Assembly: GCA_014871385.1 (NCBI GenBank)
Contig: CM026426.1
Span: forward strand, 75,010,303 to 75,074,302
Length of the DNA stretch: 64,000 nt
DNA from: Ceratodon purpureus
Lineage: Eukaryota > Streptophyta > Bryopsida > Pseudoditrichales > Ditrichaceae
Direction of reading: 5' to 3'
This document shows, in pieces, positions 33,927-44,300 of this stretch (positions are counted from its first letter, which is position 1; each line of letters starts with the position of its first letter). A program made the translations under genes and the position numbers. A model generated the notes under the pieces. It was given only the letters and a program-made list of their open reading frames with translations, ran no database searches and had not been told where the DNA came from.

Positions 33927-36734
33927 CTAGTATTCTGTTTTGTCCGCAATCTCCTTGTCGATGGTGATCCTGCTAGTCGATTGTCTAAGGTTTCCTTTTG
34001 CCCAAATCCAAGCGTGGGTTGGATCTTGGGAATCTGTCATGTTCTGGTCCTGTACAATCACTACGTCTGGAGGGGTTTGAGGTTGGGTACCTTTTGTTTG
34101 ACTGTCTTCAGCTGTGGTTGTCGCGGTGTCCTGTTGATGTGGAGTGTCTCCACTGAGTTCAGGTACCTCCATGTACTCCGAAAGTGGTTGGGAGGTGCTT
34201 GCCGGCTGACTCCTTTCCTTGCCTTTCGAATGCTTGTGGTTGCGTACTTGAGTCCATTCCTTGTCTTGATTTATAACTGTTTGAGCGATCGAGGATTGCT
34301 TGGGCTCCGAGCTTTGTGGTGCTCGTCCTGGGACTGTCTTGGGCTGCCAAACTGTCTTCACAGTCGTTGTTGATGGCGGTTGATTCTTGTTGCTTTGTGG
34401 TCGATTCGGTTGGTCCTTCCTTGATTGCTGCGCCTTGTGGTGGGGGGGGGGGGGGGGGGGGGGGGGGGGTTCTTGTTGGGATGCCTTGGCTGGGGGCAGT
34501 GTTTGACGGAGTGGCCTTTCTTGTGACATCTCTCGCATTGGTCCGGGCCCCCTGTGTATACAACGTCATGTGGTGCCCCTCCATCGCCATCAATTTTCGG
34601 GATGATGATAGTGTCCGGAAGAGTGATGGTATCAAGAGGTACAATTCTAACCCTTAAGCCCAACATTCTAGCTCTATAAGAATCTGAATTCTCTACATAT
34701 ATAACTGTAGCAAACTGGTTTATAACTGTAGCAAATTGGTTTATAACTTCCCTCAAAAATTCTTCATTTCGAAGGAATCGGGGCAGTCCTCTAATCTGTG
34801 CCCATAACGGGTACTGCAAGAGATCTTCTGCTCCTTCGGCTTCTAGCTGGAAATGTGGCGTCCATTCCGCAAAAAGAATTGTATTGTTGAATAATCGATG
34901 CTCTGCATGTGATAGAGTGTGCTGCTTACCTGTGGGGTTGTCGAAATGTGCCTCGAAGTATCCTCGCCCTTTGCTTAATGATGTCCGTGAAGGATTCGTA
35001 GAGCGTTCGTCTCCCCCACGCATTCAGCTCCATCTGGCTAGGTGAGTAATCCATAACTCTACCAATCAAAGTGTGTTCTTGGAAGTGGGCGAGAGTTGAG
35101 CGAAGCTTCTCAATTGTTGAGTCCTTTAGGACTATATGTAGAAATCGCTTCTTTCGATGCGAGCTCTCTTGATTATCTGTAGGAGGAGGTGCCTTACGGA
35201 CTGCTTGCGGGTCCGTCTGGGTTGTTGAGCCATTGCTTGGGTCTAGCTTATCTGTTTGGTCTACAGACTGATTCTCTGAGGATTGTATTCCTGATAGGGT
35301 GGAGTCCTTGGTTCCGCTGGTGGTGATGCTGCAAGTCACCCCTTGCCTGGGGATGTCATACTCATATGGATCGGCTTCTGCTCGTCCAGCGGCATCGCCC
35401 CCTAGCCCGATACAACGTCCTGCCCAGATAGTGTGGGATTTACCATAGCAGTCCACCCAACTGTAGGTTGGGATTGAGCTGGCTTCCTGGTACCACTTAG
35501 TGTAGGCTTCCATCTCCAGGTTGTTGTTAGCTCTTTCGTCCAGCCTTTTGTTGATACTTAGGCTACTGTCTTGAGGAAGAAGCGGGTTGCCACCCTCAAA
35601 ATAGTTGCCGCTACCTGAAAGACGGACGTGGTACGTATTGCGTGCCTCCTGTACCATGTCCCTCCAGCTTTGCGGTCAGTCTTGTTGAAGTCCAAACTGG
35701 CCGGGCAGAGTTCTGAGGAATCTGGGTACTTCTACATAGCAGTTCTCTTCAACAGGGTTGCTTCTGAACCTATGGAAGTTGTTGATCTCCTCTTCATGCA
35801 TGTAATTGTAGTAGTTTGCTATATTGGTAATGTATATAATGGCCTGAGCTATTGGCGGGAGTTTTGTCCAGGGAAGGGCTTCGATGAGCGTAAATCCTAT
35901 CTCCTCGGCTAAGGACCTACGGTGCCGAAATGGGTGAGGGTTTCCGCTCTTCCTATGGGCCGACTCAGCATCTATACGTTTCAGTTCAATCTCTTCTAAA
36001 CTCTCAAAAAATAAGTCCTCTACGGCGGGAGGGTATTTCTCCTCACTGCGAGCTATATGCTGAGCCTCAACATACCAGTGGGAGTTACCTATGGGAAATC
36101 CTGCGGGGTGAACTGAGTTTGAGAGTTGCCCCCCCCCCTCTCTTGCTCCTCGAATGCTGTCGTGGTTCGTAAGAGAATGAGGAAGATTGATAAGGGGGAA
36201 TGGGCTAGTGGCTAACCTGGCCAGATTCGTAAGAGTAGGGAGTTGGACGCAGGCGGTCCTCGGGTTGCTGGCGAGTGTGCTACTGGTGCTCCCTCTCCTC
36301 AGGCCAATGCCGGTGTCCCACACTTGAGCTTGCTCGCCATGTCTCTGGGTGTTGTGGGAATGCTGGTGGGCGAGTCCAGTCTCCTGTGTTCGCTTGGAAG
36401 GCTTCGGGGTTGTTGTCGGTCTCCAGGCGCTGTGCTTGGTGATGTTGCTTGGTGGTGAGCGCGCGCTCTCGCTATTTATTGGGCGAGGTTCGCTGCCGGC
36501 CTCCCAGAATGCTGCGTGCGTTGGGCGAGGGCCTGAGTGATAATGCTCGGTTTGGATGTCGCCTTGCCGATATGTGCCTTGCGAGCTCCTGAACGCTTCA
36601 GTATCGGGATGTCGTTGACGCTGGTACTGAGCGGGCGATATTGAATGAAGTGAGGGGCTGCCTCCTGATGTTCTAATTGGTGGAGGTGTCCTTGGAGTAC
36701 CAAGTACCATGGGAGTGAATACTCCCTCACTCAT
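33927..36734 (-). pseudogene. LINE ORF1: Pro/Ser-rich N-terminus, DUF4283-like domain, CCHC zinc knuckle
   Basis: Starts at ATG 36734 (MSEGVFTPMVLG). About 350 residues of Pro/Ser/Arg-rich sequence end at an in-frame TGA (35676-35678), beyond which the same frame continues (35657-34926). After a shift near 34970 the DUF4283-like part (FLRGTF/GRGYFEAHF, LQYPLWAQIRGLPRFL) and a zinc knuckle C-x2-C-x4-H-x4-C (CERCHKKGHSVKHC) follow. A run of 28 C residues on this strand (34469-34442) encodes polyproline and changes frame again, giving a Gln/Thr-rich tail to TAG 33927-33929. An RNA-binding chaperone role is known for L1 ORF1. NQFATVI is duplicated near 34700-34740, a short internal tandem duplication. 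Confidence 0.6.
34442..34469. repeat. G28 homopolymer
   Basis: Twenty-eight consecutive G on the plus strand (C on the LINE sense strand, polyproline). Its length decides which ORF1 frame follows; the length may be a sequencing or assembly estimate. Confidence 0.9.
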
Positions 36735-37527
36735 GATGACTTGCTTTCCTACAAACTGGACTTTGACTTGAGCGACTGGATAGTGCTTCTACCGTTATTG
36801 AATAAAACCATACAGCAAATGGTGGCACTGTTCAACAGAATCAAACACTGACACTAGGCTTGAACACTCTGACCACTATACTACTCACAACTTACTCAAA
36901 ACTTAGGCGAATTGGGTGTAATGTGGCGCAAAACAGACTCTGAAAGACTGGGACGCTCAAAGTGACGGTACTAATACGTTAATCAGCAGATTCAGAAACT
37001 TACATTCAAGCCGGAAAAACCGGATCTTTAGGATTTTCTAGTATATACAGAGTGAGACTCAAATGCACAAGCATGAGTGAAGATAGTTGGGTATCAGACT
37101 AGCAATGCGACAAGTGAAACACATGACAAGCATTACATTACAATGCAAAATAATCAAATGCAGAAGCACAGTTCTAACAATTCTAGTGCCCCGACTAGAA
37201 ATGAAGTGTTGCATATAGACGACAAAGCTAAAAATCACATTCAACAATATACTAGACTGCCCATCAAAGAATAGAAGTTGCTGACCTGAAGGGGTACTCG
37301 GCATTACCTTGCGATTACAAAGGATCTCGAAAAGAAAGAAGCAAAGCAGAAATAGGTCTACTAAATTCTCTACACCAGCACTGTGTTTGGAAGCAAGTCA
37401 ATTGCACAGGACCAGCTATGAAATGAACTCGCAGCAGCTACCCTCCTTAACATGGAAAAGAGTTGATAGCAAGTTCAAAATTGCAATTCAAACTAGATTG
37501 AGAAAATTTGGTAGTGAGGGGACTTAC
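36735..37527. other. LINE 5' flank and intron-like sequence
   Basis: No coding region recognised. It may contain LINE 5' UTR adjoining the intron downstream of the exon at 37528-37796. Confidence 0.35.
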
Positions 37528-38305
37528 CTGAGGATTCTGTGGGTTTGGTTGGCTCTTTCCAACTAGAACTGTGCAAACCTCAGCATCGCCATCGCAAGTG
37601 TCGTCGTCGCTATCGACTTCAGTAGCAGAATTGCTACTCTCCTCTTTGCTTTGCCACTCCGCGGAGATGCTGCTCTCTGAGTGTGAAGGTAGCTTCTTGG
37701 TCCCAGCCAAGCGCGTCGTCATTCCCGCTGCTGGCAGTAGTTTCTTCAACCTCTCACTCCGCCTACGCATAGCTTCGACACCGACGCTCTTCGCATCTGC
37801 TCTTCTTAATGCAGGTAGAGGAGACTATTAGAGAATGGTAACTCTGAAATACCTGTGACAGAGAATACAGAGAAGAGAACCCGCGAAACGCACATTGGAA
37901 GCATGCACATTGGGAGCAGATGTACTACAGAATGAAGGGTTGAAGTTAGGGTTTAGGGCTTAAATACTTCAAGGTACTCTGAGAGTTGTCGAGGGTGGTG
38001 GCGCCGGGGTTGGGCGTGGCCTTCAAGCTCCAGCAATTCCCCCCTCCTCGAGCGGCTTCACTTGCGACTGTTGAGGATTTCAAGGCCCTTGCCAGCATCC
38101 GAATTCCCAGCTCCGCTAGCTTCACGGAGTTCTGCCTCATTCTTTCCTGGCGCTGCCTCTCGTAATCTGGGACTTCTGTGTCTTCTTCCCCACCAACTTC
38201 TTTCTCCAAACTCTGATCTTCAGAGCTCCCCGTGTCGCCCGTGTTGGAGGAGCTGCTTGTATCTTCACCGCCTTTCGGCGCTAGTTTTCGGGATCGCAAC
38301 TCCAT
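37528..38305 (-). CDS. Possible N-terminal exons of a B3-domain-like host gene
   Basis: The first open frame, from ATG 38305 (MELRSRKLAPKGG), is acidic and then carries DYERQRQERMRQNSVKLAELGIRMLARALK; it closes with TAA at 37946. A second segment, 37796-37528, is bounded by an acceptor-like AGAGCAG and donor CAG|GTAAGT and carries RRRSERLKKL and an acidic patch. A YE..R..R...N..(R/K)...LG block followed by an RRSSR-type basic motif resembles the N-terminus of plant B3-domain proteins of the At5g42700 type. That identification is an inference from memory, and no B3 domain is visible. The LINE begins about 1 kb downstream and may have separated or removed the rest. The first exon's donor was not found. 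Confidence 0.35.
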
Positions 38306-38350
38306 CGCAGCGCAGAGGAGGTACTCGATGTGGAATTCAGCAATTGAAGC

Positions 38351-38590
38351 TTCTGTGATTTATTGTTTTGCCTTGCCACGGGATTTCACGGTCCAAGCAC
38401 GGACATAGGAGCTTTTGCACGGATACAGGCGGAATTTAAATGAAGTGGAAAACTGTGTTGACCGAAGCTTCTAACACACAACTAATTGAGTATGAGCATG
38501 GTTCAGTGAGGAATCGATCTCGCAATCTGTCATGCCCAATCCCACAAACTTACGCGAATCACATGGTTCCGCCCTCGACGGTTCTTTACT
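38351..38590 (-). repeat. tRNA-derived SINE, copy 2 (minus strand)
   Basis: 240 bp, about 92% identical to 11443-11682. On the minus strand it shows TCGCGTAAGTTTG, ATTGGGCATGA and a degraded B box GAGATCGATTCC. It lies about 45 bp upstream of the ATG at 38305, so it sits in the promoter or 5' UTR of that gene. Confidence 0.65.
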
Positions 38591-39582
38591 ACCTAGTGGG
38601 TCGATGTAGTAGGAAGTTGGCAGTTGAATTACGGTGAGTAATTCACTGCCTCTCGAGGAATCACAGCACGAGACGGTTTGGGGCAGTTTTTTACGTAAAT
38701 TTAGTCATTTGACACTCCCATTTCGAAAGACAGAATGTAGTGGTGTTGGAATCGAACGATGCTAAAGAGTTGCTATTGAGGAAGCGTACCGTGAGAAGAA
38801 GTGCAACGAATACAGCTTCCACGCATTTGATAGGTTGCGGTGCATTTATGATCTGTTTCCCACAAAGTCACTCTCAGTTTCGAAATCCTGATTTAAGAAC
38901 TAGTGCAGCCTCCCAACTGCTTTCTTGCTGCAGCTGATGTAAGTTCGGAAACAGTCATATGTCTTGTGAACTTCCAACTTCTATGCTCTTCAATCCAACG
39001 CTTGTCGCTAATTACACCAGATGCTTTCTTGTTCCCTGCTGCTTGCCTGATCGGTTTCCTGTAGTGTGTTCTGCCATCCCCTCTCAGAAGTAACCATGTT
39101 GTAGGAATTCTCAATACATACCATTAACTTCTTCCAGCTCCTCTGATATCACAATATAGACTCACCACTCCCCAACCTCAACCCCGACATCTCCATAGCC
39201 TTGGGAGCTGTAGCCTGAAGCTTACATAATCTGAAGCCATGAAAACAAGCAACAAACAACTATCAAGAATTGGGGCAGATTGACAACATTCGCGAAGGAG
39301 AAAATTAAAATCCTCTAATTAAACTCAAGACCCCACAAGGTACTAATTCCATCGTCAATGAGTTCCCACCTCGCCTCGCGCCATCAAAGTTCATTTTGGA
39401 AATTCTCTGTTTTACAGACCACCAAAATCCCACCCCCCTCAATCACCACTAATATTCCAAAATGAGCTGCGCACAGTAAACACATCATCTGAACACAACG
39501 TGCAACCATCGAGCTAAAATTACAGGAAACCTATCAACTAAGTTTTGATAAAAAGAGAGTAGACACAAGTTTGTCCAGTTAC
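38591..39582 (-). other. Intron-like region with possible small exons
   Basis: Read on minus, short open pieces are bounded by acceptor- and donor-like signals: a piece ending GGGGAGTG|GTGAGT near 39165, one ending GTTAATG|GTATGT near 39120, and an open frame with VISDKRWIEEHRSWKF...TSAAARKQLGG ending TAA near 38893. They could belong to the gene starting at 39751; I cannot prove the chain. Confidence 0.25.
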
Positions 39583-39751
39583 CTGTCCCACAGCCTTGAG
39601 GCGTGCTTTCAGACGAAGATGACGGCAATCTTGGTCGCGAGCTTTTGGCTATGGTAGCCACTTGAGCTCCCGTCCCATCTGAAGCCACTGATACATCAAC
39701 TGTTGGTGGGTCTACTGGAGCAGGAGTTTCCCTCTCCGCAGTGGTCTCCAT
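39583..39751 (-). CDS. Putative first coding exon of an unrecognised host gene
   Basis: ATG at 39751 begins METTAERETPAPVDPPTVDVSV and runs 56 codons, Ser/Thr/Pro-rich, to a good donor GGGACAG|GTAACT. Upstream (39752-40080) is GC-rich, as expected for a 5' UTR or promoter. No domain was recognised. Downstream exon candidates lie at 39200-38893. Confidence 0.35.
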
Positions 39752-41373
39752 TGTGTGATACAGTTGCAGATTGCAGATGGGCGGGGCGGAAGGAGGTGAG
39801 CGGGGCAGAGGAGGCGGCGGAGCTCGGGAGAGAGAGAGTGCGGGGAGCGCTGAGACGCCCCGGGCACGAGATTAGGGTTCCGGGGTAGGGCGGCCTGTGG
39901 CCACCTTATATACCCGGAAACCCGGTTTAAGGGAGATGAATGCAAGAACCTCTCTTGGGCAAACTATGCTGACCACAAGTGATCTGGACTGGGGTGAGTC
40001 ACCCAAGATCACAGAAGTCACAAAAGATCGTGGAGAACAAAAGATCTCAAGGAACATTGAAAACTGCGAGCTCACCTGAGTCAAATGACGGGCCGAGCCA
40101 TCGCCCAACATCTCGTCAGTTTCCCGGGCAAGGATAGCCAGCTCGCAACATGACCGAAGTCAGGTCGAGAGTTGGTTGCCAACGTCTGGCCTGAAGTACT
40201 ATGCAACCCCCGCTTTTACTCATCTTTCTCTAATCGCCTCTGCCATGATGCCATCCCATCATCACGAGTCACCACAACTACTGCCCGTTCCATCACATCC
40301 CCAATTACCGACACAGGCCGTGCGAACAAACGACCGACGCACCACACCCAAGTTCACCTCAGCACAGGGATACATGCACACCACATCAACACTTCACGCC
40401 AGTCCGCACACTGCCGGTACGAGAGTCACAGAAACTTCACAGATAACGCAAAATGAGCAGGGCAGAGAAACATATTTTACAAAAGCCATCGTCACAACGA
40501 CATCATGAATGAATATACAGTTTAAATCCTAGGCAATAGATCGACACATTGTCTTTTCGAATTGAGATAGGTCGATCGGTCATATGACTAGACTCTCCTG
40601 TGAACAAGGTCTACTTTGGTCCAAGACCTCGAGGTTTCACAACGTCATTATCTCGTCCGTTGGCATGTACACAAAAGGTATCCACATGCATGCTCCTCCG
40701 TCTCTACCACTACAATCCTGCTTTTGGTAAATCAACAAAAGCCTGGCTAGCTACAATCACAAATTGAGTGAAAAATCCAAAAATAAATTGAGTAAGGCCC
40801 CGTTTCAGTGACGTGCCCAGTCCTTTTGGGGCGGCCAAAACCGAGCAGAATAATAACTGTAGCCACTTCAAATCCCTACCTCCGCACCGCCTGCTCCTCT
40901 GCGGCGCACAATCCAGCATTTCGTGATATGTATATATCAGGCTGTGTCACTGGACAGAAGCTCGGATGGTTGTTTATCACCCCCACTCCCAACTCGCATC
41001 ACCCCTCCACACCCTCACGTCAGGGATCGCGCTGACGGTACAACAACCCACCTCCTCCTCCACGTTTAATCTCTCACGGCTACCATCAGAGAAACCGTCT
41101 GCTGGAGCAAAGACACCACCTGCTCCTCCAGAGTTGCCTGCATACAGGCCACATTACTTCATACCCCTTCCCTCCTGTACTCTCCCCCGAGGTCTATATA
41201 ATGACATCTCACGCACCCTAATCCCCCGTAATGTAATCTCCCAACCTTCGACATTTCAGCTACCCGCCTACGGGAAATTATAATTGCTCGACACAAAGCC
41301 ACCCGCACAGTAAGCCAGCTGCTGCACACCAAAAAAAGCCGTCATACAATCGCGCTGCTCCTCACCCTCCCCT
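39752..41373. other. Intergenic between the 39.7-kb exon and the CCCH gene
   Basis: Holds the probable promoter of the leftward gene (about 39752-40100) and the 3' region of the CCCH gene. Several open frames of about 100 codons (40172-40508, 40966-41283) have simple Pro/Thr/Ser composition and no motif; I do not call them. Confidence 0.4.
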
Positions 41374-43323
41374 TCACCATGCCGCCGAATGATCCGACTC
41401 CTCCTTCACCAGATCGTTCACCCAGTCCAGGTCCGGGGAATGCCCCGCCCCTAACCCCACGTCGTTCAGCGAGTTCCGGCTCAATCGCCCGTATATCTTA
41501 GCCCGCAGGTCCCGCCCGGACTCCACCCGCTGCACCGTCGGCTCGCCGTCGTCGTTCTCGTCCACCTCCCACCGCTCCTTCTGCTCCCACCGCCCCGACA
41601 CCTTCGTCGGCGTCCCGGGCACGCTCTGCGAGCATCGCCGCAGCGGGGACGGCCCGGTCGTGTACTGCTGCTGGAGCCACTGCGCTGCGGACGCCGGGGG
41701 CGACCCGCGCACCTCCAGCTGCTGCAGGGTAGCGATCAGCTCCATCATCGACTTCTGGGGCACCCCTGACGGCGACGACGGCGCCGAACCCGGGTGCATG
41801 CCCGGGTGCCCGCTGTGCTGCATGCTGCGATGGTCGCCCGAACTAGGAATCGACAGCGTCGGCATCGAGTTCAGCCGATCCAAATGCCGTCGGTGCGCGG
41901 GCACCGGGGACGTCTGTGCGTGCGCGCTGTGAGACCGGGCCTGCGTGGCCTGCTGCAGGGTCGCCTGCAGCGACATCGCGGATTGACACCCGGACATGCC
42001 CGACATCGACAGGCTCGCAAACGTCCCGGCATTCGTCCACTCATCCGGCGACGATGGGCTCAGAGGAGGCGACCCCGACGGAGACAGGGGAGGGGAAATC
42101 GGCGGAGGGTAGTGCGCGTGCCCGACAAGCGTCGACCGGGGCGACGAATTCTGCGACGGGACGCACCCCGGCCCCGAGTGCGAAGAGCTCGAGTACCCCG
42201 AGATGTGGCTCAGCGGCGACCCCACGTGCCCCAGCGTCGAACCGTCGTAGGACAGCGCCTCGTAAGCGAACGCCCCGTCGTAGCTCGCCGCTGCCGATGA
42301 CCTCGGCGACCCGTCGTACGACACGCTGTTCCGCGCAGCCGTCGTCGCCGCCGCGTTCGCAGCATTAGGCAACAGCCGCAGCTGCTCGGGCGTGTGCGCG
42401 AAGAAACACACCCGGCGCCGGCAGTTCCGCCCGTCCTTGCACGGCTGCGTCCGGTATCGCGCCGGATGCAGCCAGCACTCGAACACCCCGTGCGCAAACT
42501 CGCACGCATCGCCCCGCCGGCAGCTCCCCTTCCGGAAGTCCGGGCACGCCGTCCCCGAGTAGTGGAACCGCCGCGGATCGCGACGCCGCGCCTTCTCCCC
42601 CGGATGCGCGAATGGGCACTCTGTCCAGTCGTGGCTCCGCCCCCTCATGCACCGCCGCACCTTGAATTCGAACATCCGGAACTGATCGCACCCGTACATG
42701 TCCACCGCGGGCCACGCCTCCTCGTCCTCATTGTTCGACGGCAGAAACTTGTTGAACAGCACATCGGAAAATGTCGGCGACCCCATCGACGATCCACCCC
42801 CGCCCAGCGGCGACCCGGGAGGCAGCGTCAGCCCCCGCAGGTCCGGCCGCCCTGCGCCCTTCCCCGCCTCGTCGAAGAACCCCGCCTGAGCGCCCGCGGC
42901 CTCAATTACGCACTCGTCGTCCAGCATGGACAGCCCCGACAGTTCCGCCTTTCCCCCCACCGGGCTGCTCGGCGGCGACGCGAAGAAGTTGTTCGCGAAC
43001 GCGTGGAGGCTCGCGCTGCCCCCGCCGCCGAAGCTCTGGCTCCGCTGGTACACCGCCCCACCCCCCCCAATCAGCGGGACCTCCTCCTTCATCGCCGACG
43101 CCGGCGAGAACGAGTTCAACCGCCGCATTGCATGCTGCGCTCCCGACTGCTGTATGTGCTGCTGCGACATCGGCACGTAGTCGACCATCGACTCATGCAA
43201 CGACAGACCCCCGCCCTCCCCTATCGACCTGTCACCACCACCACCTCCACCGCCGCTCATATACAGCGGCCCCTCGCCCCCGATGAACTGCCGCTCCTCC
43301 TGCCGCTGCGACACTGCCAACAT
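41374..43323 (-). CDS. Plant-type arginine-rich tandem CCCH zinc-finger protein (TZF family)
   Basis: Intronless frame of 649 aa from ATG 43323 ([13 protein letters not shown]) to TGA 41374-41376; the open frame extends slightly upstream but without another ATG. It carries the plant-specific signature: an Arg-rich CHCH-like block ([28 protein letters not shown]), then C-x7-C-x5-C-x3-H, a 16-residue spacer ([11 protein letters not shown]) and C-x5-C-x4-C-x3-H. The C-terminal [11 protein letters not shown] motif is also typical. Flanks are Ser/Gly/Pro-rich. No ankyrin repeats are seen, so it is closer to the AtTZF1-6 group. The family binds AU-rich RNA, goes to P-bodies and stress granules, and acts in mRNA decay linked to hormone and stress signals. 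GC-rich with strong third-position bias, which makes long antisense frames. Confidence 0.92.
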   Translation of the reverse strand: MLAVSQRQEERQFIGGEGPLYMSGGGGGGGDRSIGEGGGLSLHESMVDYVPMSQQHIQQSGAQHAMRRLNSFSPASAMKEEVPLIGGGGAVYQRSQSFGGGGSASLHAFANNFFASPPSSPVGGKAELSGLSMLDDECVIEAAGAQAGFFDEAGKGAGRPDLRGLTLPPGSPLGGGGSSMGSPTFSDVLFNKFLPSNNEDEEAWPAVDMYGCDQFRMFEFKVRRCMRGRSHDWTECPFAHPGEKARRRDPRRFHYSGTACPDFRKGSCRRGDACEFAHGVFECWLHPARYRTQPCKDGRNCRRRVCFFAHTPEQLRLLPNAANAAATTAARNSVSYDGSPRSSAAASYDGAFAYEALSYDGSTLGHVGSPLSHISGYSSSSHSGPGCVPSQNSSPRSTLVGHAHYPPPISPPLSPSGSPPLSPSSPDEWTNAGTFASLSMSGMSGCQSAMSLQATLQQATQARSHSAHAQTSPVPAHRRHLDRLNSMPTLSIPSSGDHRSMQHSGHPGMHPGSAPSSPSGVPQKSMMELIATLQQLEVRGSPPASAAQWLQQQYTTGPSPLRRCSQSVPGTPTKVSGRWEQKERWEVDENDDGEPTVQRVESGRDLRAKIYGRLSRNSLNDVGLGAGHSPDLDWVNDLVKEESDHSAAW

Positions 43324-44300
43324 TCTCCCCCCGCTCCCCCAAACCACCTCCCTCTCACGCCCCGCTCGCTCAACTCGCAATCCTCCCTCCCCGCCCGCAC
43401 AACCCCAAGCTCATCTCCCCAAGCCTGCCCCTTGCCTCTCGTCTCCCGTCGTCCTGACGATACCAACCCCGCTCACTGGCTTGAGCTCCTCCCGCGCAAC
43501 GGCTAATATCACAAGAGAGCCACGTCAAATGGCAGACCTAACCTCTCAAGAACCGGACTCCCGAGCCCGTCGCTTCACCACGCAATCAATAGGCCAACGC
43601 TATGCTCCTCCTCTGCCTTCGTCCCCTCCGCATCCGCAATCCGACGACCAGCTCTGCTTCGCTCTCCTACAGCACGGTCCGTCCCCAAGCCCCTCCGTGC
43701 CAACACCACGTCTAAGGTCTTTCCTCCGATGTTCCAAATTTTGCATCGGCTGCGATGCCGCGGCAGAGTGATCACCGTAATTTGCAGCCCACATGAAGGC
43801 CCCTCGCTTGGGCGCGCGCGCCCGCTGGTCGGGGCGTGGCACCTCCGGGGTGAGTGCGTCGTCCGAGGTGCGGAGAGCCCACTAGGAAACGCAAACCCGT
43901 TGCATTTTGTTCTGTCATTTTTGCTGCCGCCGGGAAAGGCGCTGTGATTGCGCGTCATCATGTTCTGGCCAGTAGCTATGACCGTGTAAGGCTGTCGGGG
44001 TGCATGTTGGCCTGGGGATGATTATTTTCCACAGTCGGCGGTTTTGGGGTGCGGTTCTTTCCGCTCTAAGTGCCCTTCGTGTGCTGCAACGTGTTGTCCA
44101 AGTGGACTCACTGTATATTTGCCTTTGTTGACGTTTTGCGGGGTGGCTTTTGCTCCCTGGATTTCTCCGCGTATCGTGAAAGGAACAAGTTGGGGATAGG
44201 CATTAAGTGTATTATTCGTGTCAGGTTTTGGAATGAGGCTCCTGTGATGGCGCTATTGTCAACAGAATGCTTGATTTACTTTTGATTGTTTCTTTTATGT
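43324..44300. promoter_or_regulatory. Probable promoter and 5' UTR of the CCCH gene
   Basis: GC- and C-rich sequence upstream of the ATG, with CT-rich tracts around 43325-43460. No clear TATA box was identified. Open frames here are composition-driven. Confidence 0.4.

Larger units (their letters stand above)
23286..36734 (-). mobile_element. L1-type LINE (minus strand), decayed and split by a copia element
   Basis: Read on the minus strand it has the L1 order: ORF1 with DUF4283-like domain and CCHC knuckle (36734-33927), then ORF2 with APE-type endonuclease and reverse transcriptase (33926-30837), then the zf-RVT tail (25676-23286). A Ty1/copia element occupies 25682-30831 plus the extra GTGTT copy. 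Without the insertion the LINE is about 8.3 kb of coding region. I count about three in-frame stops and at least five one-base frame changes, several in homopolymer runs. No RNase H domain was seen. The 5' end lies beyond 36734 and the 3' end probably near 22859. Confidence 0.75.

Noticed and set aside
41794-43506. Long plus-strand open frames (up to 370 codons) opposite the CCCH gene
   Set aside because: They are antisense shadows created by the high GC third-position bias of the real gene; Arg/Pro-rich with no motif.
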